In this document: positions 54,667 through 64,000 of the stretch, piece after piece
Layout of the letters: the number at the start of each line of letters is the position of its first letter
How positions within the stretch are numbered: position 1 is the first letter of the stretch
Source: Roseibium aquae
Lineage (GTDB): Bacteria > Pseudomonadota > Alphaproteobacteria > Rhizobiales > Stappiaceae
Reading direction: 5' to 3'
Length of the DNA: 64,000 bases
Assembly: GCF_008711285.1 (NCBI RefSeq)
Contig: NZ_VXDC01000001.1
Span: 62,001 to 126,000 of the forward strand
Translations under genes and position numbers: made by a program
The notes under the pieces: generated by a model
Told to the model about the DNA's origin: nothing
Seen by the model: only the letters and a program-made list of their open reading frames with translations
Database searches by the model: none

Positions 54667-55275
54667 ATGGGTGTTGTCCAAGTCCCGAAAGTGACGGACA
54701 AAAAAGCGTCTTTGCGGAAAATGGCTCTCAAGCGCAGGATGGCCTTGGATCCAACCTATCGGATCGAGGTTGCATTGAGTGTTGCCGAGTATGCGGGGGA
54801 TCTTGATCTCCCGGACGGCGCGATCGTGGCCGGGTACTGGCCAATTCGGGATGAATTGGACCCCCGTCCTCTTCTGGCGCGCTTGCGCGAGCGCGGACAC
54901 CTTCTTTGTTTGCCAGTCGTTGCCGAACCGCACCTTGTGTTCCGGGCTTTTGACCGGGAGAGCGATTTCGAACCTGCGGGATTCGGAACCATGGCGCCTG
55001 GTGCCGCGGCGGAGGAGCTTCGCCCCGATGTGCTCTTGATGCCGTTGTCGGCCTTCGATGGCGTCGGGAACCGTATTGGTTACGGCAAGGGGCACTACGA
55101 TACAGTGATTGCCGCCCTGGAAGGGACTGGTCCCGTTGTGTGTATCGGGCTTGCATTCGACACGCAAAAGGTGGACACCGTGCCCGCGGAGCCCCACGAT
55201 AAACGTCTTTCAGGCATACTGACCGAAAGTGGATTTCAAAGGTTCGCACAACCGCCCGGCGCAGCGTCCGGGTAG
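54667..55275 (+). CDS. 5-formyltetrahydrofolate cyclo-ligase
   Basis: A 202-residue enzyme (YgfA/FthC/MTHFS) that converts 5-formyl- to 5,10-methenyl-tetrahydrofolate with ATP. KASLRKMALKRR at the N terminus, the motif VGNRIGYGKGHYD (ATP/substrate site) and VPAEPHDKRL are diagnostic. The ATG at 54667 follows GGAG at 54656-54659; longer in-frame codons lie inside 6S RNA and are not protein-coding. It is linked to 6S RNA as in E. coli. Confidence 0.93.
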   Translation: MGVVQVPKVTDKKASLRKMALKRRMALDPTYRIEVALSVAEYAGDLDLPDGAIVAGYWPIRDELDPRPLLARLRERGHLLCLPVVAEPHLVFRAFDRESDFEPAGFGTMAPGAAAEELRPDVLLMPLSAFDGVGNRIGYGKGHYDTVIAALEGTGPVVCIGLAFDTQKVDTVPAEPHDKRLSGILTESGFQRFAQPPGAASG

Positions 55276-55307
55276 GGACGGTTCTAAAAACTTATCGGGC
55301 AAGGACG

Positions 55308-56129
55308 ATGCGGCTACTGTTTTTGGGGGATCTTGTCGGCCGATCCGGCCGCACCGCCGTCATTGGACAATTGCCGGGTTTGGTCGAGCAATACCGTCTG
55401 GATTTCGTGGTGGTGAATGGCGAAAATTCCGCTTCCGGTTTCGGCATCACGGAGGCCATTCTTCAAGATGTGGTCGATGCCGGGGCCGATGTTGTCACAA
55501 CGGGCAACCACGTTTGGGACCAGCGCGATACGCTGGTTTATATCGAGCGGCAGGATCGTCTGCTCCGGCCGGTCAACTTTCCCTCTGGAACACCGGGGCG
55601 CGGCGCGAACCTCTTCACCGCACGAAACGGCGCGCAGGTTCTGGTCGCCAACGTGATGGGCCGGGTTTTCATGGAGTCCCTTGATGATCCGTTTGCTGCG
55701 ATCGATAACGTGGTCAACGACTGTCCGCTCGGTCAGGTCGCGGACGCGATCCTGATCGACGTTCATGCTGAAGCAACCAGCGAAAAGCAGGCTCTGGGCC
55801 ATTTTCTCGACGGCCGCGTGAGCGTGGTCGTGGGAACTCACACCCACGTTCCCACAGCCGACCATCAGATCCTGCCCGGCGGTACGGCCTATCAGTCGGA
55901 TGCGGGCATGTGCGGCGATTACGACAGCGTGCTCGGCATGGAGAAGGACGAGCCCGTCCAGCGCTTCCAGCGCAAGATCCCCGGCGGCCGCTTTACTCCG
56001 GCCTTGGGTGAAAGCACGATTTGTGGCCTTGCTGTTGAAACAGACGACCGGACCGGGTTGGCCACCCAAGTTGCCCCGTTGCGCATCGGCGGCCGGCTGG
56101 ACCAGGTTGTTCCCCATTTTTGGAGCTGA
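55308..56129 (+). CDS. YmdB family metallophosphoesterase
   Basis: A 273-residue calcineurin-like phosphoesterase. Metal motifs: LGDLVGRSG (start), VVNGENSASGFG, TTGNHVWDQRD and VGTHTHVPTADHQILPGGTAYQSDAGMCGDYDS. The family acts on 2',3'-cyclic nucleotides; Bacillus YmdB affects biofilm and motility decisions. It begins 32 nt after the cyclo-ligase gene, likely in the same transcript. The substrate in this organism is inferred. Confidence 0.92.
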   Translation: MRLLFLGDLVGRSGRTAVIGQLPGLVEQYRLDFVVVNGENSASGFGITEAILQDVVDAGADVVTTGNHVWDQRDTLVYIERQDRLLRPVNFPSGTPGRGANLFTARNGAQVLVANVMGRVFMESLDDPFAAIDNVVNDCPLGQVADAILIDVHAEATSEKQALGHFLDGRVSVVVGTHTHVPTADHQILPGGTAYQSDAGMCGDYDSVLGMEKDEPVQRFQRKIPGGRFTPALGESTICGLAVETDDRTGLATQVAPLRIGGRLDQVVPHFWS

Positions 56130-56258
56130 CGGGGGATGCCGTGATCTGCCCGATCCGGCGAAACTCCTGAGCCGTCAATGCTGGATTTCAGCTTCGCCTT
56201 TGCATATAAGCGTCGCGATCCTATCCAAATAGCCGTCGCACACAGCCTGAGAAGAACC

Positions 56259-57005
56259 ATGGCAGGACATTCAAAATTCAAAAACATCATGCACCGCAAG
56301 GGGCGCCAGGACGCTGCCCGGTCGAAGATGTTTTCCAAGCTGTCCAAGGAAATCACCGTCGCCGCGAAAATGGGCGATCCGGATCCCGATTCAAATCCGC
56401 GCCTGCGTCTGGCCGTTCAGAACGCCAAGGCGCAGTCCATGCCCAAGGACAACATCCAGCGCGCGATCAACAAGTCCCAATCCGGTGATGCGGAGAATTA
56501 CGAGGAAATCCGCTACGAAGGATATGGTCCCGCCGGCGTCGCCGTTGTGGTGGAAGCCTTGACCGACAACCGGAACCGTTCGGCCTCCAACATCCGGTCT
56601 TATTTCACCAAATGTGGAGGGTCGCTCGGGGAGACCGGCTCTGTTTCGTTCATGTTCGATCGCGTTGGCGAGATAACCTACAAGCGAGAAGCAGGGGAAG
56701 CCGACGCGGTGCTCGAGGCGGCGATCGAAGCGGGCGCTGAAGATGTGCAGTCTGACGAGAACGGTCACACTGTCTATACGGCATTTGAAGATCTGAATGA
56801 GGTCGCAAAGGCATTGGAAACCGCGCTGGGCGAGGCGGACTCCACCAAAATCATCTGGAAGCCGCAGAACCTGATACCCGTTGATGGGGAAAAGGCGCAA
56901 ACGCTGTTCAAGTTGATCGACATGCTTGAGGACGATGACGACGTGCAGAATGTGTACGCCAATTTCGATGTTGACGACGCTACCATGGAACAGCTTGCAT
57001 CCTGA
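56259..57005 (+). CDS. yebC: YebC/PmpR family regulator
   Basis: A 248-residue YebC protein: [53 protein letters not shown] and the acidic C-terminal domain. Members act as transcription regulators and, in newer work, help the ribosome with proline stretches. The start at 56259 is typical; upstream codons are not conserved. It is followed by a strong terminator. Confidence 0.95.
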   Translation: MAGHSKFKNIMHRKGRQDAARSKMFSKLSKEITVAAKMGDPDPDSNPRLRLAVQNAKAQSMPKDNIQRAINKSQSGDAENYEEIRYEGYGPAGVAVVVEALTDNRNRSASNIRSYFTKCGGSLGETGSVSFMFDRVGEITYKREAGEADAVLEAAIEAGAEDVQSDENGHTVYTAFEDLNEVAKALETALGEADSTKIIWKPQNLIPVDGEKAQTLFKLIDMLEDDDDVQNVYANFDVDDATMEQLAS

Positions 57006-57023
57006 GGCGGCCCGACCGATTTC

Positions 57024-57047
57024 AAAGCCCCGGCGTGCCGGGGCTTT
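57024..57047. terminator. Terminator of yebC (and of the convergent TSUP gene)
   Basis: AAAGCCCCGG and CCGGGGCTTT pair perfectly around CGTG, with T-rich sequence after. It is symmetric, so it serves both directions. Confidence 0.85.
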
Positions 57048-57127
57048 AACTTTCTGACAAGCCGGTCCGGTTTTTGCCTGGGTTCAACAGGCGGATCGGC
57101 GGGCAATCCGCCAAATGCCAGGCGAAG

Positions 57128-57889
57128 CTATCGCAGCAGAGGGTCCAGAGCTGGCATGCTGGTGATCGCAGCCAGTCCGATGAGGCTGTAGGCGACCCAC
57201 CGATAGATCTTTGGATCCGCTGCGCCAAAGCCTTTGGAGCCAAGGTAAAGGCCAAGAGCATAAGCGGGAACCGCGGCGATCAGTAGATGGAACACCGCGA
57301 TCGTGAAGAACCCGTTGATGAAATACGCGACAAATGTTCCGACGCTCGCAAGCGCGAAATAGACAATCAGGTTGGCGCGGACGACTGCCGGCACTTCTTT
57401 GCCCGTCAGCCAAAACGCGACAACAGGTGGGGCGGACACCTGACTGACGCCGGCAAGAACACCGGCGACACTGCCCACGCCGAAGGAAACAGGCCGCGTT
57501 GGCCGGCCTTGATACCGCCACCCGGACACAAGCAGCGCCAGCAATGATGTCACGATTGCGAAAAGAACCCACCGGAGGGTCAGGATGTCTGCGTTTGCCA
57601 GGAGCCAAGCCCCGGCATGAACGAACACGATCGATCCAGCGACGACAGGCAGGACGGTCGACCAGTCGCAGATCCTGATCGCTCTCACGATCAAGGGAGC
57701 GGCAACCAGACCGTCGATGAACAGGAAGGTGGCCGCCGCCGTCACTGGCGAAATGAAACTCGCGGCGACCGGCATGAAGATCATGCCCGCCCCAAAACCG
57801 GCGAACCCGCGCACGCATCCCGCAATGAAAATGACGGTGCCCAGAAGCGCGAGAAGCGCTGGCGAGAAGCTTGCGAACACGTCAAGCAT
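57128..57889 (-). CDS. TSUP family permease (TauE/SafE)
   Basis: A 253-residue membrane protein with about eight hydrophobic helices. RGFAGFGAGMIFMPVAA and VSQVSAPPVVAFWLTG are the two TSUP motifs. The substrate is unknown (sulfite or organic anions). The start at 57889 (MLDVFASF) is preferred to a GTG 18 nt earlier. It splits yebC from ruvC, which are often neighbours, suggesting a later insertion. A divergent partner is ruvC. Confidence 0.85.
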   Translation of the reverse strand: MLDVFASFSPALLALLGTVIFIAGCVRGFAGFGAGMIFMPVAASFISPVTAAATFLFIDGLVAAPLIVRAIRICDWSTVLPVVAGSIVFVHAGAWLLANADILTLRWVLFAIVTSLLALLVSGWRYQGRPTRPVSFGVGSVAGVLAGVSQVSAPPVVAFWLTGKEVPAVVRANLIVYFALASVGTFVAYFINGFFTIAVFHLLIAAVPAYALGLYLGSKGFGAADPKIYRWVAYSLIGLAAITSMPALDPLLR

Positions 57890-57987
57890 GACGTGACGAT
57901 CGGGCACAAAATACTGACATGCGCACAGCGGTACGCTCCGCTTTGGCTAGCGTCAAGACGAAAGCTTTGTTACCGCTTTGTTCCATG

Positions 57988-58500
57988 ATGACTCCGATTC
58001 GAATTCTTGGGATTGACCCAGGGCTGCGGCGCACCGGCTGGGGCGTGATCGAAACGCTGGGCAACCGGTTGTCTTTCATCGCATCGGGCACGGTCACCTC
58101 GGACAATAGACTGGAGCTTGCCCGCCGCCTGGTCCAATTGCATGACGGGCTCGCGGAGGTTGTCCAGCGGCAGGCGCCTATGGAAGCTGCCGTGGAACTC
58201 ACTTTCGTCAACAAGGACGCGGGGGCGACGTTGAAACTGGGGCAGGCGCGCGGCGTTGCTTTGCTTGTTCCGTCGCTCGCCGGTCTGCAGGTGGCGGAAT
58301 ACGCGCCCAATCTTGTGAAGAAGACCGTGGTCGGGACAGGGCATGCCGAAAAGGAACAAATTCGGGCAATGGTCAAGGTTTTGATGCCCAAAGCCGTGTT
58401 TAACAGTGATGATGCCGCCGATGCGCTTGCCATTGCCATCTGCCACGCGCATCACCGTAAAGCGCCCTTGGGACGTTTGGCGCAGGTGGGGGGCGTATGA
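57988..58500 (+). CDS. ruvC: Holliday junction resolvase RuvC
   Basis: A 170-residue endonuclease. Catalytic acids: Asp 10 in LGIDPGL, Glu 70 in [14 protein letters not shown], and the pair in [17 protein letters not shown]. It cuts four-way junctions with RuvAB. The start is ATG 57988 (an ATG precedes it at 57985). The stop overlaps ruvA by four bases (ATGA). Confidence 0.96.
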   Translation: MTPIRILGIDPGLRRTGWGVIETLGNRLSFIASGTVTSDNRLELARRLVQLHDGLAEVVQRQAPMEAAVELTFVNKDAGATLKLGQARGVALLVPSLAGLQVAEYAPNLVKKTVVGTGHAEKEQIRAMVKVLMPKAVFNSDDAADALAIAICHAHHRKAPLGRLAQVGGV

Positions 58501-59114
58501 TCGGAAAGTTAAAAGGGACCTTGGAGAGTATCGGCGAGGATCATGTCATCCTTGACGTTCATGGTGTCGGCTATCAGGTGTTTTGCCCTTCCCGGGTGCT
58601 GCAGGGGCTGCCGCGACCAGGAGAGGCGGCGGTTCTCCACATTGAGACAATCGTTCGCGAGGATATGATCCGCCTGTACGGCTTCGCCCAGGAAGCGGAA
58701 CGGGAATGGTTCCGGCTTCTGATGACAGTGCAGGGCGTTGGCGCGAAAGTCGCTCTGGCTGTCCTGGGGATTCTGAAGGCCGGTGAGATCGCCAATGCCA
58801 TCGCGCTGTCGGACAAGGCGACCATTTCGCGCGCGCCGGGTGTTGGCAGGAGGGTGGCCGAACGCATTCTGGCGGAACTGAAAGACAAGGCGCCGGGGTT
58901 TGCCTCGGTTGACGGTCCGACGCTTGCGGTTGCCCGGGACGTGTCCGAAAACCTTGCGGCAAGACCGGTTGCGGATGCGGTATCGGCTCTGACGAACCTG
59001 GGCTACGGCCAGCCGCAAGCGAGTGCGGCTGTCGCGAAGGCCATCCAGACCGCCGGCGATACCGCCACAACAGAACAATTGATCCGTCTTGGCCTGAAGG
59101 AGCTTGCCCAGTGA
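58497..59114 (+). CDS. ruvA: Holliday junction DNA helicase subunit RuvA
   Basis: A 205-residue tetrameric DNA-binding subunit. [30 protein letters not shown] (OB domain), the helix-hairpin-helix repeats [14 protein letters not shown] and [16 protein letters not shown], and the C-terminal RuvB-binding three-helix domain are complete. It overlaps ruvC and the next small gene by four bases each. Confidence 0.96.
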   Translation: MIGKLKGTLESIGEDHVILDVHGVGYQVFCPSRVLQGLPRPGEAAVLHIETIVREDMIRLYGFAQEAEREWFRLLMTVQGVGAKVALAVLGILKAGEIANAIALSDKATISRAPGVGRRVAERILAELKDKAPGFASVDGPTLAVARDVSENLAARPVADAVSALTNLGYGQPQASAAVAKAIQTAGDTATTEQLIRLGLKELAQ

Positions 59115-59356
59115 CCGCTGTCATTTTCGGCCTCATCGCTGTCGTTTTCATCGTGTCCGGCCTGGGCGGGATCATGTTTATTGACCACCAGTTCGCGAAA
59201 TCGGTGGAGGGCCGGATTTATGCGGTGAAGGGGCGCCGGGTGGAGACGGACGACCCCTTCGTGCGCAAGCAATTCCGTAAGTTTTACGCCCTGCGCGTGG
59301 CCTATGCCATGTTCCTGCTTGTGATGCTGATCTGGGTGGCCGGCAATGTCGGATGA
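59111..59356 (+). CDS. Small two-helix membrane protein between ruvA and ruvB
   Basis: An 81-residue protein on a GTG start that overlaps the ruvA stop (GTGA) and whose end overlaps ruvB by 11 nt. Residues of about 3-25 ([21 protein letters not shown]) and 62-78 ([14 protein letters not shown]) are hydrophobic, with a basic loop between. I do not recognise the family. Overlaps with both ruv genes imply coupled translation. Coding character looks real, but expression is unproven. Confidence 0.65.
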   Translation: MTAVIFGLIAVVFIVSGLGGIMFIDHQFAKSVEGRIYAVKGRRVETDDPFVRKQFRKFYALRVAYAMFLLVMLIWVAGNVG

Positions 59357-60386
59357 TGCCCGGCTGGTCACGCCCGAAATTCGCGGCGACGAAATCGACA
59401 GCACGATGCGCCCCCAGGCGCTGGACGACTTCGTTGGACAGGCGCAAGCGCGGGCCAATCTCAAGATTTTCATAGAGGCGGCCAAGGCCCGGGGAGAGGC
59501 TCTCGATCATGTGCTGTTCGTTGGGCCGCCGGGATTGGGCAAGACCACGCTTGCGCAGATCATGGCCCGGGAATTGGGTGTAAATTTCCGGGCGACATCG
59601 GGGCCCGTGATTGCCAAGGCAGGGGACCTGGCGGCGCTGCTCACCAATCTTGAAGAGCGGGACGTACTCTTTATCGACGAGATCCATCGCCTCAATCCCG
59701 CGGTGGAAGAGATCCTTTACCCCGCCATGGAGGACTATCAGCTCGATCTCATCATCGGGGAAGGGCCGGCGGCCCGCTCGGTCAAGATCGATCTGGCCAG
59801 GTTCACGCTTGTTGCCGCAACGACCCGGCTTGGTCTTCTGACCACGCCTCTGCGGGACCGGTTTGGCATACCGGTCCGTCTGCAGTTTTACACCGTTGCC
59901 GAACTTGAGCATATCGTCAAACGCGGCGCGCGGATCATCGGTGTGGGGATGGCCGAGGATGGCGCCCGCGAAATCGCGAAACGGTCCAGGGGAACCCCGA
60001 GAATCGCAGGCCGCCTGTTGAGACGCGTCCGAGATTTTGCGGTCGTGGCGGGCGCGGACACGATCAATCGGGAACTGGCGGACAAGGCCCTGTCGCAGCT
60101 TGAGGTGGATGCCGCAGGACTGGACAGTCTCGATCTGCGCTATCTCAACCAGATCGCACGGAACTTTGGCGGCGGCCCGGTCGGCATCGAGACGCTGGCG
60201 GCTGCCTTGTCGGAGCCGCGCGATGCGATTGAAGAAATCGTCGAGCCCTATTTGATCCAGACCGGCTTCTTGCAGCGCACGCCACGGGGCCGCGTGCTCA
60301 GTCCTCAGGCGTTTGCCCATCTTGGCATGGCGGTGCCGCGCGAAGGCGTGGCTGCGCAACCGGGCCTGTTCGAAGACCCTAGGTAG
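59346..60386 (+). CDS. ruvB: Holliday junction DNA helicase subunit RuvB
   Basis: A 346-residue AAA+ motor. Walker [12 protein letters not shown], Walker [10 protein letters not shown], sensor region [19 protein letters not shown] and the C-terminal winged helix [11 protein letters not shown] are intact. It drives branch migration with RuvA. It starts inside the end of the small membrane-protein gene. The operon appears to end here, with only about 75 nt before the chemoreceptor gene. Confidence 0.97.
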   Translation: MSDDARLVTPEIRGDEIDSTMRPQALDDFVGQAQARANLKIFIEAAKARGEALDHVLFVGPPGLGKTTLAQIMARELGVNFRATSGPVIAKAGDLAALLTNLEERDVLFIDEIHRLNPAVEEILYPAMEDYQLDLIIGEGPAARSVKIDLARFTLVAATTRLGLLTTPLRDRFGIPVRLQFYTVAELEHIVKRGARIIGVGMAEDGAREIAKRSRGTPRIAGRLLRRVRDFAVVAGADTINRELADKALSQLEVDAAGLDSLDLRYLNQIARNFGGGPVGIETLAAALSEPRDAIEEIVEPYLIQTGFLQRTPRGRVLSPQAFAHLGMAVPREGVAAQPGLFEDPR

Positions 60387-60461
60387 TTTTGACGCACCCA
60401 TTAAAACTTTATTTGCGATCCGTCATGAATAATCCGCTCGCGCTTTGATGCGGGGGGAAGA

Positions 60462-62576
60462 ATGATCAGAAAAAGACTGTCGACAAAACTTGCCTTGATG
60501 TTCCTGGGCGGAGCGCTGGGCATGTGCGTGGCTATAGTCGCGGTTACGGCAAATCTGGCGGGTGGCGTAGCAAATCGTCAGGCTGATACGGCACTTTCGA
60601 GCGCCACCTACGGCAAGCAGCGGGTTCTGGAGCTTGCCGTGGCCCAGGTGGCGGACAATGTGCGCTTTTTCCTGCCGCTTGAGGAAGCGAAGAACAGCTT
60701 GATGAAAATGCTTGTCGGCTGGAAGAATCTTGGCGAGAATCAAACGGCGCAACTGCGCGAAATCTTCGTGACGAACAATCCCCATGGCGAGGGGGAGCGG
60801 CACCTTCTGGTCGAACCAGAGGTGACCAACTACTACGTCACCAATCACCGTGAAATCCATGAAACGTTTGCCGGCATGATGTCCAAGGGCGTCTTTTCCG
60901 ATGTGGCACTCATCGATCCGGACGGCAACATTACCTACAGCTATGGCAAGGATGCGGTCTATGCCCGGACCATCGATGCATCCGAGATCGCGAATCATCC
61001 GGTCGTCAAGGCGGCAGCCCCGCTGATGGAAAAGGCCAAGGCCGGGGCGATTACGGCCGGCGAGCTGGCAAGTTCGGGATTTGTCGCCGACGAGAATGGC
61101 GCGGTTTCGCTCGTGATTGCGGGACCTGTATTCTATCTGGACCGGTTTTTCGGTGTTGTCGCCTTCACGGCGGATATGCAGCGCATCTCCAGCCTGTTGA
61201 ACGAAGCGTCCGGTTTGGGGAACACCGAAAAAACCATTCTTGTCGATGCGAACGGACTGGCGGTCGAACTCGATATGGCCGGAACGGTCAGCACCGTCCT
61301 CGGCGCTGCCTTGTTGGACGCTCCAAAAGGCGAAATCGCATTGTCCGACGGCACCTACCGGTATGCCAAATCCACAGGTGACATTGTCGGACAGCCGTTT
61401 GCCGTTGCCAAGGCTCTCCAGCAAAGTGAGCTTGCAACCGCCCGTGATCAGATCGTTTATGGCGTCATCATTACCGGCGTTCTCTGCCTTCTGCCGGTCG
61501 TTTTGATCATCTGGTGGCTGACCACCCGTATGTTTGCCCCTTTGCAAACCCTGTCGGGTTCCGCACGGCGGATTGCGGATGGCGATTTGGACGTGACAAT
61601 CGAGGCGACAGACCGTCACGATGAGATCGGTGACATGGCCCGGTGTGTCGAGGTCTTCAAAGACAATTCGGTCGAACGCGAAAGACTTGCTGCCGAACGC
61701 AAGCTCGGGCACATCGCCCGCGAGGAGCGGGAGCGCAAGATCGACGGGTTGATCGGCGCGTTCCGTGCGGAGGCCCAGCAAGTGCTTGCGGTGGTCGAGG
61801 ACAATCTGGCGCGGGTCGAGGATCTGTCGAACGCCTTGTCGGAACGGTCCAGCGCGTCGGAACAACGCGGGCGCGGGGCGGTCCAGGACGCGGAACAGGC
61901 CTCTGCGAATGTCCAGGCGGTTGCGTCTGCCACCGAGGAACTGAATGCGTCAATCGCCGAGATCTCGCGGCAGGTGCAAACCACCTCTGAGATTGTTGGG
62001 CGCACGACCGAGAGTGCCCAGGCCTCGAACCAGAAGATCGCCGGATTGGCGGAGGCCGCAAACCGGATCGGGGATGTCGTGTCTCTGATTTCGGAGATCG
62101 CGGAACAGACCAACCTTCTGGCGCTCAATGCCACGATCGAAGCGGCCCGCGCGGGCGAAGCCGGCCGTGGCTTTGCGGTGGTTGCCGCTGAAGTGAAGGA
62201 ACTGGCAACCCAGACATCCAAGGCCACGGAAGAGATTTCAACACAGATCGCCGCAATCCAGGCCTCGACAACGGATGCGGTGGGAGAGATCAGCCGTGTC
62301 TCCAGTTCAGTTGGCGAAGTCAATGAGTACACCGCCTCGATCGCCGCTGCGGTGGAACAGCAGGGCGCGGCCACCGGCGAGATTTCCAGAAACGTCGGGG
62401 AAGCTGCCCACGGAACGCAAAATGTGTCCGCGGTGGTCTCCAGTTTGAACGACGACGTGGTCGAGAACGCGCAAGCCGTCGAACGCATGCGGCAGGCTTC
62501 TGCGGAAATGAAGGCGCAGGCGGGCAAGCTGAGAGAATCCGTCGAGAGCTTTTTGCAGGAAGTGGCCGCAGCCTGA
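60462..62576 (+). CDS. Methyl-accepting chemotaxis protein
   Basis: A 704-residue receptor. TM1 (about 10-32), a periplasmic sensor domain (about 33-325, probably double-Cache-like from its length), TM2 (about 328-350, [19 protein letters not shown]), HAMP (about 350-405) and a cytoplasmic signalling domain (about 450-700) with the hairpin tip [24 protein letters not shown]. There are no che or flagellar genes nearby. It stands between ruvB and ybgC, which are often adjacent in Rhizobiales, so it is likely a later insertion. The ligand is unknown. It ends in a terminator. Confidence 0.93.
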   Translation: MIRKRLSTKLALMFLGGALGMCVAIVAVTANLAGGVANRQADTALSSATYGKQRVLELAVAQVADNVRFFLPLEEAKNSLMKMLVGWKNLGENQTAQLREIFVTNNPHGEGERHLLVEPEVTNYYVTNHREIHETFAGMMSKGVFSDVALIDPDGNITYSYGKDAVYARTIDASEIANHPVVKAAAPLMEKAKAGAITAGELASSGFVADENGAVSLVIAGPVFYLDRFFGVVAFTADMQRISSLLNEASGLGNTEKTILVDANGLAVELDMAGTVSTVLGAALLDAPKGEIALSDGTYRYAKSTGDIVGQPFAVAKALQQSELATARDQIVYGVIITGVLCLLPVVLIIWWLTTRMFAPLQTLSGSARRIADGDLDVTIEATDRHDEIGDMARCVEVFKDNSVERERLAAERKLGHIAREERERKIDGLIGAFRAEAQQVLAVVEDNLARVEDLSNALSERSSASEQRGRGAVQDAEQASANVQAVASATEELNASIAEISRQVQTTSEIVGRTTESAQASNQKIAGLAEAANRIGDVVSLISEIAEQTNLLALNATIEAARAGEAGRGFAVVAAEVKELATQTSKATEEISTQIAAIQASTTDAVGEISRVSSSVGEVNEYTASIAAAVEQQGAATGEISRNVGEAAHGTQNVSAVVSSLNDDVVENAQAVERMRQASAEMKAQAGKLRESVESFLQEVAAA

Positions 62577-62597
62577 TCTTCTGATTTGGCGAACACC

Positions 62598-62636
62598 AAA
62601 ATCCGGTCGGGACTGGTCCTGGCCGGATTTTTTGTT
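62598..62636 (+). terminator. Terminator of the chemoreceptor gene
   Basis: AAATCCGG (62598-62606) and CCGGATTT (62623-62630) pair, followed by TTTTTGTTT. Confidence 0.85.
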
Positions 62637-62672
62637 TAGAGGCTGATGCCACGCTGGAAGGAGACAGCTTCG

Positions 62673-63143
62673 ATGGATTGGCCCGATCTTGCCGGACGCC
62701 TGAATGGGCAAACCCATGAGTTGCCCGTGCGTGTCTACTATGAAGACACCGACTTCACCGGCATCGTGTACCACGGAAGTTATGTGCGATTCTTCGAGAG
62801 GGGACGTTCGGACCTTTTGCGGTTGGCGGGCATCAACCACGCCGACCTGCGAGACGGCGGCAGAGACGGTCCGGCGCTGGCCTTCGCAGTGCGCCGGCTG
62901 AACCTCGATTTCTTGAAAACGGCAACGATCGACGATCTTTTGATCGTGCGCACCATCGTGCGCGAACATCGCGGTGCCCGTATTCGGCTGGATCAGTCCA
63001 TTTGGCGCGGCGATGATCTTTCGGTCAAGGCCGATGTCGAGGTCGCCGTCATCACGTCGGCGGGCAGACCGACCCGGCTTCCGTCCCCGGCCGCTGGCAA
63101 GCTGGCGTCCCTCGTGAGCGCCGGAGACCTGGATCAAGGGTGA
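62673..63143 (+). CDS. ybgC: Acyl-CoA thioesterase YbgC of the Tol-Pal locus
   Basis: A 156-residue hot-dog fold thioesterase: VRVYYEDTDFTGIVYHGSYVRFFERGRSDLLR with catalytic Asp (EDTDFTG) and the downstream RLNLDFLKTATIDDLL. It cleaves short-chain acyl-CoA or acyl-ACP and is the usual first gene of the tol-pal cluster. An AAGGAGA at 62657-62663 supports the start at 62673; an ATG at 62646 would add nine residues. About 300 nt separate it from tolQ. Confidence 0.92.
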   Translation: MDWPDLAGRLNGQTHELPVRVYYEDTDFTGIVYHGSYVRFFERGRSDLLRLAGINHADLRDGGRDGPALAFAVRRLNLDFLKTATIDDLLIVRTIVREHRGARIRLDQSIWRGDDLSVKADVEVAVITSAGRPTRLPSPAAGKLASLVSAGDLDQG

Positions 63144-63440
63144 GAGCGCCCCCTAGGGAACCGCGACACCGAAGACGGCTGAGCAGCGTGAGGCGTCCGG
63201 CGTTTGATCGAGCGATTGGCTAAAACAGGATCGCTTGTCTTAAGGAAGCAGTAACCATAGTTGAGTCCATTAGAGGCGGCGGGTTTTCTGCGCGAAAGTC
63301 CCAGTTTTGCCTGATTCGGAGCCCATGGAGGCACCAATGGCAAATGGACGTCCGGAAAACCAGCGTGAGCCTACGGGGACCGCAGGGCGCGGCCCCGAAC
63401 CGTTCCGACAATGCAACATGGCCAAGAGGTCTCAAGATCA
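63144..63440. other. Gap between ybgC and tolQ
   Basis: About 300 bases with no supported gene. It contains a CtrA-like half-site pair (63240-63254). It probably carries the tolQRAB-pal promoter. Short open frames here lack family resemblance. Confidence 0.4.
63240..63254 (+). promoter_or_regulatory. Possible CtrA binding site upstream of tolQ
   Basis: TTAA, seven bases, GTAA (then CCAT), one mismatch to TTAA-N7-TTAA. It lies about 190 nt upstream of tolQ, whose product acts in division; CtrA control would be plausible. It is too short a motif to be sure. Confidence 0.3.
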
Positions 63441-64000
63441 ATGGATCAACTCGTTCAGTCCACTTTGGCGGCGCCGGAAGGCGAGCTGTCGTTCTTTGCT
63501 CTGTTCTGGCAGGCGCATCTCATCGTCAAGCTCGTCATGGTTGGGCTGTTGATCGCGTCCGTTTGGTGCTGGGCGATCATCGTTGACAAGGTAATGCTGC
63601 TCGGGCGCATGATGCGGCAGATGAACCGGTTCGAGAACGTGTTCTGGTCTGGTCAATCTCTGGAAGACCTCTATGGCACGCTCCAGAACCGCTCCAACCA
63701 GGGCATGGCGGCATTGTTCGTGGCGGCGATGCGAGAGTGGAAGCGCAGTCATGAAGGGGCGCGCCCCGCAATCGCCAGCCTTCAGCAGCGGATCGACCGG
63801 GTCATGGACGTCGCGATCCAGCGGGAGGCCGAACGGATGGAAAGCCGGCTTCTGGTTCTGGCGTCGGTCGGATCGGCAGGGCCGTTTATTGGCCTGTTCG
63901 GCACGGTTTGGGGCATCATGACATCCTTCCAGGCGATCGCAAACTCTGAAAGCACCAATCTTGCTGTTGTCGCACCCGGTATTGCGGAAGCGTTGTTCGC
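63441..64000 (+). CDS. tolQ: Tol-Pal system proton-channel subunit TolQ (partial)
   Basis: The first 186 codons of TolQ, cut by the window edge. MDQLVQSTLAAPEGELSFFALFWQAHLIVKLVMVGLL (first helix), the mid-protein coiled stretch and SAGPFIGLFGTVWGIM (second helix with conserved Gly and Thr) are diagnostic. TolQ with TolR uses the proton gradient to drive TolA in outer-membrane constriction. The reading frame stays open to the last base; about 50 residues should follow outside the window. Confidence 0.94.
   Translation, partial: MDQLVQSTLAAPEGELSFFALFWQAHLIVKLVMVGLLIASVWCWAIIVDKVMLLGRMMRQMNRFENVFWSGQSLEDLYGTLQNRSNQGMAALFVAAMREWKRSHEGARPAIASLQQRIDRVMDVAIQREAERMESRLLVLASVGSAGPFIGLFGTVWGIMTSFQAIANSESTNLAVVAPGIAEALF

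Noticed and set aside
1..64000. Mobile elements, CRISPR arrays, prophage or toxin-antitoxin genes
   Set aside because: I found no transposase, integrase, regular direct-repeat array, phage structural gene or toxin-antitoxin pair on either strand.

Overview
This window is a GC-rich stretch of chromosome from an alphaproteobacterium, very probably of the order Hyphomicrobiales (Rhizobiales). The evidence is gene content and order: cpdR divergent from an N-formylglutamate amidohydrolase gene, rcdA, trcR and gapR (cell-cycle genes typical of the class), pntAA-pntAB-pntB behind a small aa3 oxidase subunit IV gene, tkt-gap-pgk-fba-thiE-efp-suhB in a row, zapA followed by 6S RNA and the 5-formyltetrahydrofolate cyclo-ligase gene, and ruvCAB-ybgC-tolQ. 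It reads almost entirely as conserved core genome. I see no insertion sequence, prophage, CRISPR array, integrase or toxin-antitoxin pair.

Layout. 1-8.2 kb: two alpha/beta hydrolases, hisN, N-formylglutamate amidohydrolase, cpdR, tRNA-Val(GAC), the small ribosomal protein L36, a TPR protein and pyruvate kinase. 8.2-13.9 kb: a second N-formylglutamate amidohydrolase-like gene, DUF1244, gapR, a large M15/DUF882 murein-hydrolase-like protein and an NtrC-type regulator. 13.9-22.5 kb: oligoendopeptidase F with a DUF3445 heme-oxygenase-like partner, an ABC1 kinase, oxidase subunit IV, the three-gene proton-translocating transhydrogenase operon and rluA. 22.5-28.7 kb: an NAD(P)H-dehydrogenase-type flavoprotein, a TPR lipoprotein, rpsU, a MATE exporter, purEK and two divergent DUF465 genes. 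28.8-36.2 kb: two acyl-CoA synthetases (the second is prpE), a TSUP permease, an SDR and an ABC exporter. 36.4-41.9 kb: rpmE, rcdA, DUF1192, a quinone oxidoreductase, trcR and a GFA protein, then an envelope pair of MotA/TolQ-like and OmpA/MotB-like proteins (40.8-42.9 kb). 43-53.3 kb: a minus-strand central-carbon block. 53.7-64 kb: DUF4164-zapA-ssrS-cyclo-ligase-ymdB-yebC, a second TSUP permease, ruvC-ruvA-small membrane protein-ruvB, a chemoreceptor, ybgC, and tolQ cut by the window edge.

How the genes work together. The 43-53 kb block supplies lower glycolysis/gluconeogenesis and the pentose phosphate or Calvin-type branch (tkt, gap, pgk, class II fba); pyruvate kinase lies apart. PntAA/AB/B, oxidase subunit IV and the ABC1 kinase belong to respiratory energy and redox metabolism. 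CpdR and RcdA are both adaptors for ClpXP-mediated CtrA degradation; with TrcR and GapR they make the window rich in cell-cycle functions.

The most interesting non-coding signals are two candidate small RNAs that share one architecture: a 5' hairpin, a second hairpin with an anti-Shine-Dalgarno-like loop, a single-stranded CCUCCCU, then an intrinsic terminator. One lies between hisN and the N-formylglutamate amidohydrolase gene and resembles rhizobial mmgR (alpha-r8); the other lies between rcdA and the DUF1192 gene. No clearly novel multi-gene system was found; the least explained items are the orphan stator-like pair, the membrane protein inside ruvAB and the second small RNA. Family assignments rest on motif and length recognition by eye; no database search was run.
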